In this document: in pieces, positions 14,597 to 22,532 of the stretch
How the letters are laid out: each line of letters opens with the position of its first letter
Numbering within the stretch: position 1 is the stretch's first letter
Assembly: GCA_946481135.1 (NCBI GenBank)
Contig: CAMLMQ010000024.1
Location: 1-22,689, forward strand
Origin: an uncultured Microbacteriaceae bacterium
GTDB lineage: Bacteria; Actinomycetota; Actinomycetes; Actinomycetales; Microbacteriaceae
Length of the DNA: 22,689 nucleotides
Reading direction: 5' to 3'
Position numbers and translations under genes: made by a program
Notes under the pieces: generated by a model
What the model was told of the DNA's origin: nothing
The model's database searches: none
What the model saw: the letters and a program-made list of their open reading frames with translations, nothing else

Positions 14597-15430
14597 TCAG
14601 ACTCCCGCGACGACGCGGTTGCGCAGCTCGCCGATCCCCTCGACCGAGGTCGTGAGCACCTGCCCGGCCGCGAGGTAGCGCGGGGGCTTCCGGGCGTGGC
14701 CGACGCCGCCCGGCGTGCCCGTGACGATGACGTCGCCCGGGCGCAGGGTGAAGATCTCGGAGATGTACGCGACGAGCGCCTCCGGCCCGAAGACGAGGTC
14801 GTCGGTCGGGGTCTGCTGCACGGTCTCGCCGTCGACGGCGCCTCGCAGCATCCCGCCGGGGGCGAACTCGTCGGCCGTGACGAGCACGGGGCCGAACGGG
14901 GCGGTCGCCTCGAACGTCTTGCCCTGGAACCACTCGGGGCTGCGGTACTGGTAGTCGCGCATCGTGACGTCGTTCATGACCGAGTAGCCGGCGATGTGCG
15001 CGCCCGCCTCGGCCTCGGACACCCGGCGCGCGGTCGACCCGATGACGACGGCCAGCTCGGCCTCCCAGTCGACCGCGTCGGCGGCGACGGGCGGCAGCGC
15101 GATGTCGTCGTAGGGCCCGACGAGCGCCTCGGGGTACTTCGCGAAGAGCGTCGGGTACTCGGGCAGTTCACGGCCCATCTCGAGGATGTGGTTGCGGTAG
15201 TTGAGGCCGACGCAGACGATCTTGCCCGGGGCCGGCACGACGGGCGCCCACTCCTCGTCGCGGATGCCGGCGAGCCGACGGGTCTCCCCGTTCGCGGCGG
15301 CGGCCTCGCGCCAGTCGGGGCGCGCGAGCAGGGCGCCGACGTCGGAGATCCCGGGGAGGATCGTGACGGTCTCCGTGTCGAGGCGGACGGCGGTGTGCCC
15401 GGCGGGGGTGCGGAGGGTGGCGAGTCTCAT
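14597..15430 (-). CDS. Fumarylacetoacetate hydrolase family protein, likely fumarylpyruvate hydrolase
   Basis: This is a 277-residue FAH-family hydrolase. It has the GLNYRNHILEMG segment (75-86) and FAKYPEALVGP (97-107). The acidic metal ligands are Glu123 and Glu125 (VDWEAELAVVIG) and Asp154 (GYSVMNDVTMRDYQ). The C-terminal PGDVIVTGTPGGVG (231-244) is a hallmark of the family. With gentisate dioxygenase and maleylpyruvate isomerase beside it, the reaction is most likely cleavage of fumarylpyruvate to fumarate and pyruvate, the last step of the gentisate route. The ATG at 15430 overlaps the dioxygenase stop (ATGA), so the two are translationally coupled. Confidence 0.94.
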   Translation of the reverse strand: MRLATLRTPAGHTAVRLDTETVTILPGISDVGALLARPDWREAAAANGETRRLAGIRDEEWAPVVPAPGKIVCVGLNYRNHILEMGRELPEYPTLFAKYPEALVGPYDDIALPPVAADAVDWEAELAVVIGSTARRVSEAEAGAHIAGYSVMNDVTMRDYQYRSPEWFQGKTFEATAPFGPVLVTADEFAPGGMLRGAVDGETVQQTPTDDLVFGPEALVAYISEIFTLRPGDVIVTGTPGGVGHARKPPRYLAAGQVLTTSVEGIGELRNRVVAGV

Positions 15431-16512
15431 CGGTTGTCGTCCTTCGAGGGCACATAGGTGCGGGTGAATCCGAGACGGTCGATAATCGGGCCGTCGCTGA
15501 AGCGGAAGAGGTCGAACTCGGTGTCGGCCTGCAGCGACCACGGCACCCAGCTCGGCACGACGAACAGGTCGCCCTCCTCGAGGTCGTGCGTGTTGTCGCC
15601 GAGCACGACCGAGCCGCGGCCCTCGAACACCTGCCACACCGACGAGCCGACCTCGTGGCGCGGCGGGGTCGCGGCGCCGGCGCGCAGCCGGTGGAACTCG
15701 CAGCGGATCGTCGGCATCACGTCGCCCCCCGTGGTGGGGTTCGTGTAGCGGATCGCGGCGTGGCCGGGTTCCACGGTCGCGGGGAAGCCCTCGTCCTCGA
15801 GCGCGAGCTGCTCGCGCAGCGCGGCGTCGGTGTGCTCCCAGCGGTAGGCGGCGAGAGGCGAGCTGACCTTGTCGTCGAGGCCGGAGAGCGGGCGCAGCCC
15901 CGGGTGGGCCCAGAGACGCTCGGAGCGGGAGAACTCGGGGCTCGCCTCGTCGGTGACCCGTTCGGACCCGAACTCGAAGAAGCCGACATCCGTGTAGTTG
16001 GAGAACGGGATGTCGAGGCCGTCGATCCACGCCATCGGCTCGGCGGTGTCGTTGTGGTGACCGTGGAAGTTCCAGCCGGCGGTGAGCAGGAGGTCACCAC
16101 GGCTCATCCGCACGGGGTCGCCGTTAACGACGGTCCAGACCCCCTCCCCCTCGACGACGAAGCGGAATGCGTTCTGGCTGTGCCGGTGCTCGGGAGCGGT
16201 CTCGAACCCGCCGAGGTACTGGATGGCGGCCCAGAGCGTCGGGGTCGCGTAGGCGGTGCCGGGGAGTCCGGGGTTGCGGAGGCCGATCGCGCGACGCTCC
16301 CCGCCGCGTCCGACGGGCACGAGCTCGCCCGAGCGTTCGGCGATGTCGAAGAGCGTCTTCCATCGCCAGACGTGTGGAACCGCCACCGGTGACGGCGTGA
16401 ACGGCATCAGATCGTCGCGCTGCGTCCAGAGCGGGGCCAGGTCGTTGGCGTCGAAGTCGCGGTAGAGCTGCTCGAGCTCGGGGGTGTCGGCCGTGCCATC
16501 CATCGACTGCAT
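15427..16512 (-). CDS. Gentisate 1,2-dioxygenase (bicupin)
   Basis: This is a 361-residue bicupin ring-cleavage dioxygenase. The first cupin has the iron-binding set His109, His111 (PEHRHSQNAFRFVVEG) and His150 (GWNFHGHHND). The second cupin (about 265-340) keeps the fold (TPPRHEVGSSVWQVFEG) and lacks a full ligand set, as in other gentisate dioxygenases. It opens the ring of gentisate (2,5-dihydroxybenzoate) to maleylpyruvate. The start ATG at 16512 has AAAGGAG five bases upstream. A second ATG at 16503 is less well placed. It is the first gene of the operon and reads away from the sugar importer, sharing the inverted-repeat control region at 16513-16628. Confidence 0.95.
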   Translation of the reverse strand: MQSMDGTADTPELEQLYRDFDANDLAPLWTQRDDLMPFTPSPVAVPHVWRWKTLFDIAERSGELVPVGRGGERRAIGLRNPGLPGTAYATPTLWAAIQYLGGFETAPEHRHSQNAFRFVVEGEGVWTVVNGDPVRMSRGDLLLTAGWNFHGHHNDTAEPMAWIDGLDIPFSNYTDVGFFEFGSERVTDEASPEFSRSERLWAHPGLRPLSGLDDKVSSPLAAYRWEHTDAALREQLALEDEGFPATVEPGHAAIRYTNPTTGGDVMPTIRCEFHRLRAGAATPPRHEVGSSVWQVFEGRGSVVLGDNTHDLEEGDLFVVPSWVPWSLQADTEFDLFRFSDGPIIDRLGFTRTYVPSKDDNR

Positions 16513-16533
16513 CGTCGCTCCTTTTGTCAGTAC

Positions 16534-16600
16534 CCCAACGATATGATCACGATGGGCCGTCGCGCAAACCCTGACGGGTTATCGTTGGGACCCCAACTAT
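16534..16600. promoter_or_regulatory. Inverted-repeat operator region between gentisate operon and sugar importer
   Basis: CCCAACGATA at 16534-16543 is repeated as its exact reverse complement TATCGTTGGG at 16580-16589. The right copy is also half of a local palindrome, GTTGGG-AC-CCCAAC (16584-16597). The 8-mer ACCCCAAC occurs at 16532-16539 and 16590-16597. Three half-sites in a divergent promoter region suggest one dimeric regulator controlling both directions, perhaps by looping. A TATGAT box at 16542-16547 could be a plus-strand -10 element overlapping the left site. The MarR protein at 12780-13280 is a candidate, but a regulator outside the window is equally possible. Confidence 0.65.
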
Positions 16601-16615
16601 GAACGTCGAGGCGAC

Positions 16616-16620
16616 GGAGG
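16616..16620 (+). promoter_or_regulatory. Ribosome binding site that favours the 16629 start of the sugar permease
   Basis: GGAGG lies 8 bases before ATG 16629. The earlier in-frame ATG at 16599 has no ribosome site and falls on the edge of the operator palindrome. Confidence 0.65.
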
Positions 16621-16628
16621 GGGCGAGG

Positions 16629-17495
16629 ATGTCGACGCGGCGCAGAGCGGTAGATCCCGTCGCCGCCGTGCTCGTGGCACCGACGCTCGCCGGGATCCTG
16701 GTGTTCGTCGTGGTGCCGGTGCTCGCGCTCGGGTGGATCGCGACGCAGGAGTGGGACCTCCTCGCGCCGCCCCGCACCGTCGGAAGCGACAACGTCACCG
16801 CGGTGCTCGGCGACCCCTCGACCCTCCCGTCGATCGCGGCGACGGCCCTGCTCGGGTCGATCGTCGTGCCCGTCACCACCGCGTGCGGCCTCGGTATCGC
16901 CCTCCTGCTCCGCCGCGTCGGGCGCGCCGCGGCCACGTACCGCACCCTGCTGCTCCTCCCCTGGGCGGCCGCCCCGCTCGCGACAGGCGTCGTCTGGCGT
17001 TGGATCCTCGACCCAGCCACCGGCGCGCTCAGCGCCCTCGCCGGCCGCCGCGTGGAATGGCTCCACTCCGAGCTCGGCGCTCCGCTGCTCGTCGCCCTCG
17101 TGCTCGTCTGGGGCGCCGCGGGCTACTCCTCGCTGTTCTTCAGCGCCGCGTTGAGCCAGATCCCGCCCGCGACCCTCGAGGCGGCCCGACTCGACGGCGC
17201 GAGCGACCTGCGCACCCTCGCGAGCGTCGTGATGCCGCAGCTGCGCCCCGTGCTGCTGTTCGTCCTCGCGACGTCGACCGTGCAGGTGCTCACGGCATTC
17301 GACGTCGTGGTCGCCCTCACCGGTGGCGGCCCGAACGGGGCCACCGATCTGCTCGCCCTGCGGATGTACACGGAGGGGTTCCGCGTCTTCGACCTCGGCC
17401 GTGCGGCGGTGCTCGGTCTCCTGCTGTTCGCCGCGGTCGCCGTCGTCACCGTGCCCCAGCTGCGCGTACTTCGCGGAGGAGTCGGGGATGCCTGA
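16629..17495 (+). CDS. Carbohydrate ABC transporter permease, MalF/UgpA type
   Basis: This is a 288-residue membrane permease with about six hydrophobic helices. The first is near residues 11-37. The cytoplasmic EAA coupling motif is E184-A-A-R-L-D-G-A191, typical of CUT1 sugar importers, followed by VVMPQLRP. The TGGGPNGATDLLALRMYTEGF segment near residue 230 is another hallmark (first 20: TGGGPNGATDLLALRMYTEG). I chose ATG 16629 over 16599 because of the ribosome site and because it clears the operator. It overlaps the next permease gene by 8 bases. Together with that permease and the binding lipoprotein it forms a sugar-type importer. No ATPase gene is adjacent, so a shared MsiK-like ATPase encoded elsewhere is expected. 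Confidence 0.92.
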   Translation: MSTRRRAVDPVAAVLVAPTLAGILVFVVVPVLALGWIATQEWDLLAPPRTVGSDNVTAVLGDPSTLPSIAATALLGSIVVPVTTACGLGIALLLRRVGRAAATYRTLLLLPWAAAPLATGVVWRWILDPATGALSALAGRRVEWLHSELGAPLLVALVLVWGAAGYSSLFFSAALSQIPPATLEAARLDGASDLRTLASVVMPQLRPVLLFVLATSTVQVLTAFDVVVALTGGGPNGATDLLALRMYTEGFRVFDLGRAAVLGLLLFAAVAVVTVPQLRVLRGGVGDA

Positions 17496-18315
17496 CCGTC
17501 GCCTCGGCACCGCAGGGGCCCACGTCGCCCTGGTCGTCTCCTGCATCCTCGCCCTGGCACCCCTCACCCTCGGCGCACTCGCGGCTTTCCGCACCCCGGC
17601 CGACCTCGCCGCCTCCTCGCCGCTGTCGTTCCCCGACCCGTGGACGTGGCAGAACGTCGTCGACATCCTCAGCGGTCGCGGCGGTGTCGGTGCCGCGCTC
17701 CTGACAACCGCGGCGGCGGCCGCTGTTCTCCTCGTCGTGCAACTGCCCCTCTCGGTCGCCGCCGCACATGCGTTCGCGGTGCTGCGCGTGCCGTTCCCGC
17801 GCGTCGCCTTCGCCGCCGTGCTGGGCGCGCTCATGATCCCGTCGACCGCGCTCGTCGTGCCGCTCTACTTCCTCCTGCTCTCCGTGGGTCTCGCCGAGAC
17901 GTTCCTCGGCATCGTCGCGCCCGCCCTCCTCGGCTCGCCGTTCGCTGTGTTCCTCCTGCGCCAGCACCTCCGCGGAGTGCCGCGCGAGCTCTACGACGCC
18001 GCACGGATCGACGGGGTCGGTTCGTTCGGGCTGCTCCGCCGCATCACCCTCCCCCTGTCGCGCGGCCCGATCGCCGCCGTCGCGCTCATCACCGTCGTCG
18101 CGCAGTGGAACGCCTTCCTCTGGCCCGCGGTGATCGCGGGCGGCTCCTGGCCCGTCGTGACGGTCGCGACCGCGAGTCTGCAGGGTCAGCACGAGGCGAA
18201 CGAGACGCTCGTGCTCGCCGCCGCCCTGCTCGCGATCGGCCCCATGCTCGTCCTGTTCGCGATCTTCGCCCGTCCCGTCGAGCGTGCGCTCGCCGCTCCC
18301 GCACCGCAGTTGTGA
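17488..18315 (+). CDS. Carbohydrate ABC transporter permease, MalG/UgpE type
   Basis: This is a 275-residue membrane permease, partner of the preceding one. It has an N-terminal helix (about 11-34), then further helices, and the EAA-like coupling segment D170-A-A-R-I-D-G-V177 followed by RITLPLSRGPIAA. The AQWNAFLWPAVI segment near residue 212 is characteristic of MalG-type subunits. ATG 17488 overlaps the end of the first permease by 8 bases, with GGAGG 8 bases upstream. A longer in-frame reading exists but lies within the first permease gene. It is followed 9 bases later by the binding protein gene. Confidence 0.93.
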   Translation: MPDRRLGTAGAHVALVVSCILALAPLTLGALAAFRTPADLAASSPLSFPDPWTWQNVVDILSGRGGVGAALLTTAAAAAVLLVVQLPLSVAAAHAFAVLRVPFPRVAFAAVLGALMIPSTALVVPLYFLLLSVGLAETFLGIVAPALLGSPFAVFLLRQHLRGVPRELYDAARIDGVGSFGLLRRITLPLSRGPIAAVALITVVAQWNAFLWPAVIAGGSWPVVTVATASLQGQHEANETLVLAAALLAIGPMLVLFAIFARPVERALAAPAPQL

Positions 18316-18324
18316 GGTCACCCC

Positions 18325-19638
18325 ATGCTCAGCAGACCCGTCCTCCTCGTCGCCGCCTTGGCGTCCTCCCTCGTGCTCGGCGCGTGCACCGGGCCCGCCG
18401 AGACCGACCAGGTCGTCACGGTGCGGCTCTGGGACGAACAGGTCGCGGCCGCCTCGGAGGAGTCCTTCGCGCTCTTCGCCGAGCGCCACCCGGGTGTGCG
18501 CATCGAGACCGAGCTCGTCCCGTGGAGCGAGTACTGGACACGCCTGCGCACCGACCTCGCCGCTGGCACGCTCTCGGACGTCTTCTGGACCAACACCTCG
18601 ACGATCGACGGACTCGTCGCCGCGGGCGCGATCCGCGACATGCGCGACGTGTTCACCGACGACGAGGTCGCCGGGTGGACGCCCGCGGTGGTCGAGCAGT
18701 ACTCGCGCGACGGCGGACTCTGGGGCGTGCCCCAACTCACCGACCTCGGGATCGGGCTCTTCTACAACGCGGAGGCCCTCGCGGAGGCCGGGATCGACTC
18801 CGACACCCTCGACGACCTCACGTGGGATCCGGAGGCGGCCACCGATCCGTTGCGCCGCGTCGCGACGGCACTCACGATCGACGTCGAGGGACGCCATCCC
18901 GACGACGCCGGCTTCGACCCGGGCCGCGTGGCGCGCTACGGCTACTCGGCGTCGAACGATCTCAACGCCGTGCTTCTCAGCTACCTCGGCTCCAACGGCG
19001 CACAGTGGCAGGATGCCGACGGCCGCTTCGCGTTCGCGAGCGAGGCGGGGATCGCGGCACTCGGCTACCTCGTCGGACTCTCCGCCGATGCACGGGTCGC
19101 GCCTCCCGCGGCGGACACCAATCCCCCGGCCGGATCGGAGACGAATCTCGCGATCTTCCTGCGCGGCGATCTCGCCCTGCTGCAGACGGGCCCGTACCAC
19201 CTGGCGACGATCGCCGACCGCGCGACGTTCGCGTGGGGCATCGCTCCGCTCCCCGCGGGACCGCGCGGCCGCGTGACCCCGACGAACGGGATCGTCGCCG
19301 CCGCGACCTCCGAAGCCGACCATCCCGCGGCGCAGGAGGCGGTGCTGCGCTGGCTCGGCTCGGCCGAGCACCAACGCATCGTCGGGGCGTCCGGCGCGGC
19401 GCTCCCCGCCGTCACGCAGGCCCAGCCGGCGTACTACGAGCACTGGCTCGGCGAAGGGGTCGATGTCTCTCCGATGGTCGACGCCCTCGACCGCACCATT
19501 CCCGCCCCCGGCGGCTCCGACTACGCGCGTGCGGAGGAGGCGTACCGCCCGCTGCTGAACGCGGTATTCGTGCGGGACCTCCCGCTCGTCGAGGGGGTCA
19601 GGCGTGCCGAGGAGGCCGCCAACGCCGCCACGCGATGA
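18325..19638 (+). CDS. Sugar ABC transporter substrate-binding lipoprotein (family 1)
   Basis: This is a 437-residue extracellular binding protein of the SBP_bac_1 type. The lipoprotein signal ends in lipobox L18-G-A-C21. The mature part starts with VVTVRLWDEQ, then FAERHPGVRIETELVPWSEYW, a common opening of sugar-binding CUT1 proteins. Later family segments are LRTDLAAGTLSDVFWTN, GLWGVPQLTDLGIGLFYN and FLRGDLALLQTGPYHL. It is the last gene of the three-gene importer, an order (permease, permease, binding protein) less usual than binding protein first. GAGGT precedes the ATG. The gene is divergent from the gentisate operon. The ligand cannot be read from the sequence; a phenolic glycoside would explain the neighbourhood but is speculation. 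Confidence 0.93.
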   Translation: MLSRPVLLVAALASSLVLGACTGPAETDQVVTVRLWDEQVAAASEESFALFAERHPGVRIETELVPWSEYWTRLRTDLAAGTLSDVFWTNTSTIDGLVAAGAIRDMRDVFTDDEVAGWTPAVVEQYSRDGGLWGVPQLTDLGIGLFYNAEALAEAGIDSDTLDDLTWDPEAATDPLRRVATALTIDVEGRHPDDAGFDPGRVARYGYSASNDLNAVLLSYLGSNGAQWQDADGRFAFASEAGIAALGYLVGLSADARVAPPAADTNPPAGSETNLAIFLRGDLALLQTGPYHLATIADRATFAWGIAPLPAGPRGRVTPTNGIVAAATSEADHPAAQEAVLRWLGSAEHQRIVGASGAALPAVTQAQPAYYEHWLGEGVDVSPMVDALDRTIPAPGGSDYARAEEAYRPLLNAVFVRDLPLVEGVRRAEEAANAATR

Positions 19639-19653
19639 CGACGGGTGCCGTCG
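19639..19653. terminator. Small hairpin between convergent genes
   Basis: CGACGG-GTG-CCGTCG forms a 6-bp stem with a 3-base loop in the 18-bp gap between the stop codons of the sugar-binding protein and the sulfatase. There is no T-run on either strand, so it is a weak candidate for a bidirectional transcription end. Confidence 0.3.
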
Positions 19654-19656
19654 CGG

Positions 19657-21309
19657 TCAGCGCGCGATGCCGCCCGTATCCACCCCGACCTCACTGCTCG
19701 GGGCGAAGCCGAGCCGCCAGGCCTTGAACCACAGCCGCACGCCGGGCTCCAGCGGAACCGGCCCGGTGTGGAACCACCACCGTCGGCCGTCGAGCACGGG
19801 GTCGCCGCTCGACGCCGCGAGTTCCGTGAGGGAGGATTCCGCGTCGGTGGGCGGATCCGTCGTCCACGCGATCCGTGCACCGGGTGTGGCGCACGAGGCG
19901 CTCGCCCGACCGTCGACCACCGTCACGACGGGCGCCGCGGTGACCTGCTCGGCCCCGCCCGGGCGCCACCGCTCGAGGAGTTCCTCCTCGGGAACCAGCC
20001 CGAGGTCGCCGACCTGCGCCTGCCACCGCTCGAGTGCGGTGCGAAGCCGCACCAGGTCGTCGCGATACGACGGATCCCCCGCCAGGTCGTGGATCTCATA
20101 GGGGTCGACCGTAATGTCGTAGAGCTCCTCAGGCGGCTTCGAAGCGCTCACGAGGCGGCGTTGCACGGGATCGAAGCGGGACGGGATCATCCCGAGACTG
20201 AGTTGGACGGCCTCCTGCCACCGACGATCGCGCAGTTCGCGCCAGGTCGGCATCTTCTCGGCGTAGGCCGTGTGCTGCAGGTGCGGCCGGTCGGGGTGCA
20301 GGTGACGGATGTAGCGGAATCGGGCGTCACGCACGGTGCGCGACGTGTCCTCCTGCTCGTCCATCCGGTCGCGAGCGCCGAACACGTAGTCGACGCCCGG
20401 GTCGACGCAGCCTCGTTCGTCGAGGAAGGCCGCACCCTGCATGTGCGCGGGGACGTCAAGCCCGCAGGCCGCGAGCATCGACGGCGCTAGATCGAGCAGG
20501 TGGACAAGCTGCTCGCGCACCGTGCCGGCCGGGATGCGGCCCGGCCAGCGGACGATGAGCGGCTCGTGAAGGCCCGACTCGTAGGGGAAGCGCTTCGCCC
20601 GCGGCAGCCCGACGCCGTGATCACTCCAGAACACGACGATCGTGTTGTCGGCGAGCCCGTCCTCCTCCAATTGGGCGAGCAGCTCGCCGACCCAGTGGTC
20701 CATCTGGGTGATGAGCTCGGCGTACCGCGCCCACGTCCGGCGGAAGACCTCGGTGTCGGGATAGTAGGGCGGTAGCGGCGCGGCGGCGGGATCGCGACGC
20801 TCGGCCTCGGTCAGGTCGGGCGTCAGTTCGGCGTGGGCGTCGTCATCGACGTAGAGGCGCGACTCGTGGGTCACCATCCCGTGGAAGGTCGCGAAGAACG
20901 GCTGCTCGGGGTGCGGTCGATCGCGCCAGTGCGCCGTGGGTCCGCAGTCGTCGAACGTCGGCGTCGGCGTGACCATCTGGAAGTCGGTCCAGAAGTTGTT
21001 GGTGCAGTAGTACCCTGCCTCGCGGAAGTACTCGGGCAGCATCCTCACCTCGGGCGGGGGCACGGCCTTCGACCGCATGTGCATCGTGCCGATCGAGATC
21101 GGGTGCATGCCGGTGATGATCGCAGACCGCGACGGCGCACAGACGGGGCCGGATGCGAACGCGTTGTCGTACCTCGCCCCCGCGGCCGCCAGCCCGTCGA
21201 GATGCGGAGTGAGGGCGTACTCGGCGCCCGGCCAGACGCCTTCATAGCACCCGAGGTCCGGGTTGATGTCGTGCGTCGAGATCCAGAGGATGTTCGGTCG
21301 CTGAGCCAT
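19657..21309 (-). CDS. Sulfatase, Cys-type, family S1, with C-terminal beta-domain
   Basis: This is a 550-residue arylsulfatase-superfamily enzyme. The active-site motif is C57-A-P-S-R61, where the Cys must be converted to formylglycine by a separate maturation enzyme. Other features are NILWISTHD with metal-binding Asp14, HPISIGTMHM after the motif, and FWSDHGVGLPRAKRFPYESG (228-247) with metal ligands Asp230 and His231. After the sulfatase fold (about 1-450) comes an extra segment (about 458-545: ATPGARIAWTTDPP, HTGPVPLEPGVRLWFKAW) resembling the chitobiase C-terminal/Fn3-like beta-domain. No signal peptide is present, so it is cytoplasmic. ATG 21309 has GGAGG ten bases upstream. ATG 21318 overlaps the transporter stop and would add three residues, but its spacer is only one base. 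The substrate, whether sulfated sugar or aryl sulfate, is not clear. Confidence 0.92.
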   Translation of the reverse strand: MAQRPNILWISTHDINPDLGCYEGVWPGAEYALTPHLDGLAAAGARYDNAFASGPVCAPSRSAIITGMHPISIGTMHMRSKAVPPPEVRMLPEYFREAGYYCTNNFWTDFQMVTPTPTFDDCGPTAHWRDRPHPEQPFFATFHGMVTHESRLYVDDDAHAELTPDLTEAERRDPAAAPLPPYYPDTEVFRRTWARYAELITQMDHWVGELLAQLEEDGLADNTIVVFWSDHGVGLPRAKRFPYESGLHEPLIVRWPGRIPAGTVREQLVHLLDLAPSMLAACGLDVPAHMQGAAFLDERGCVDPGVDYVFGARDRMDEQEDTSRTVRDARFRYIRHLHPDRPHLQHTAYAEKMPTWRELRDRRWQEAVQLSLGMIPSRFDPVQRRLVSASKPPEELYDITVDPYEIHDLAGDPSYRDDLVRLRTALERWQAQVGDLGLVPEEELLERWRPGGAEQVTAAPVVTVVDGRASASCATPGARIAWTTDPPTDAESSLTELAASSGDPVLDGRRWWFHTGPVPLEPGVRLWFKAWRLGFAPSSEVGVDTGGIAR

Positions 21310-21314
21310 GGGAG

Positions 21315-22532
21315 TCATCCCTCCGGTCGTGGTCGTGTGCGCACCTGGATGGCGAGCCCGGTCGCCGCGAGCACCACGACGAGGATCGTCCAGCCGAGCA
21401 CCGTCGGCAGGAGGCCGATCGGATCGATCAACTGGCCCGCGATGACCGCCGGCACGCCGAGGGCCAGGTAGGCCGCCACGTAGACGGCGGCGAAGGTACC
21501 CGCCCGCTGGTGCTCGGGCGCGAGCGGCGCGAGCCCGCGGAAGATCGCGCCGAACGCGGCCCCGAACGCGAGCGCCTCGATGACGCCGCCGATCCAGATG
21601 AGCCACAGCTGACCGATGGCGATGCCGACGACGATGAGGCCGACGCCGATCGCGAGTCCGACGGCGCCGCCGCGCAGAGCCGTCGGCACCCGCAGCCGCC
21701 CGAAGGCGACGCTGCCCACGCACACGCCGAAGGCGTGGATCGACGCCGTGAACCCGTCGATGAGCCCGCTGTCGAGCCCGATCACCTCGTGGATGACGGT
21801 GGGGGCGAGGCCGAGGAACAGCGAGCCCGTCGCCCACGAGGCCACGAGGACCGGCAGCATCCCGAGGAAGAATCCGCGTGCGGGCCGCGGCACGACGACG
21901 CGCGGCCTGAGCGACCGCACCGCCCCCGGTACGCGACTCGTGGTCTCGGGGGCGAACAGCGTGAGGACGACACCGATCGCCAGCAGCACCCCGACCGTCG
22001 TGAAGAGCACCTCGTCACCATGAGTACCCCACAGCTCGACCGCGATCCCGCCGAGCAGCGCGCCGAGCCCGAGCCCCCCGACGGGCGCTGCCGCGGCGAC
22101 GATCGGCCCGCGTCGGGTGCCGACCGGCGCAAGCTCGACGAGCGCGGCCGTGTAGGCGGCGGTCACGACCCCCTGGGCGAATCCGCCGATCGCGCGGGCG
22201 GCGACGACCCACTCGACGCCCGGGGCCACCGCGAACAGGACAACCGAGACGAGTGCGACGGCGAGGGCGCCGAGGATGACGGGCTTACGACCCAGGTGGT
22301 CGGAGAGCGAGCCGCCGACGAGGAGGGCGATGAGGAACGTGAATGCGTAGGCCGCGAACGCGATTGTCAGCACCGAGTCGGGAAACCCCCACTCCCGCTG
22401 CCACACGAGCAGGAACGGCGTCGGCGCGCCGCTCGTGATGTACAGCGACACGAGGGTCGCGGTGAACCCGACGAACGCGACGGGGCGAGGCAGCGTGGGA
22501 CGCGACGGCACAGCCGCGGTCTTACTCCTCAT
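21315..22532 (-). CDS. Major facilitator superfamily transporter
   Basis: This is a 405-residue protein with about 12 hydrophobic helices. The loop between helices 2 and 3 has motif A, G73[11 protein letters not shown]84. A central cytoplasmic loop (about 195-220, rich in Arg and Pro) separates the two halves. Family members move sugars, organic acids, aromatic acids or drugs. Its stop is coupled to the sulfatase start region, so the likely job is uptake of the sulfatase substrate or export of a product. Start ATG 22532 lies inside the end of prfB, overlapping it by 11 bases, with no clear ribosome site of its own. Translation may depend on ribosomes finishing prfB, or start at a later GTG. 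Confidence 0.93.
   Translation of the reverse strand: MRSKTAAVPSRPTLPRPVAFVGFTATLVSLYITSGAPTPFLLVWQREWGFPDSVLTIAFAAYAFTFLIALLVGGSLSDHLGRKPVILGALAVALVSVVLFAVAPGVEWVVAARAIGGFAQGVVTAAYTAALVELAPVGTRRGPIVAAAAPVGGLGLGALLGGIAVELWGTHGDEVLFTTVGVLLAIGVVLTLFAPETTSRVPGAVRSLRPRVVVPRPARGFFLGMLPVLVASWATGSLFLGLAPTVIHEVIGLDSGLIDGFTASIHAFGVCVGSVAFGRLRVPTALRGGAVGLAIGVGLIVVGIAIGQLWLIWIGGVIEALAFGAAFGAIFRGLAPLAPEHQRAGTFAAVYVAAYLALGVPAVIAGQLIDPIGLLPTVLGWTILVVVLAATGLAIQVRTRPRPEG

Noticed and set aside
17446..19443. Long minus-strand frame (665 codons) opposite the sugar importer
   Set aside because: Low-complexity Arg/Glu/Gly/Asp composition, antisense to well-recognised permease and binding-protein genes.
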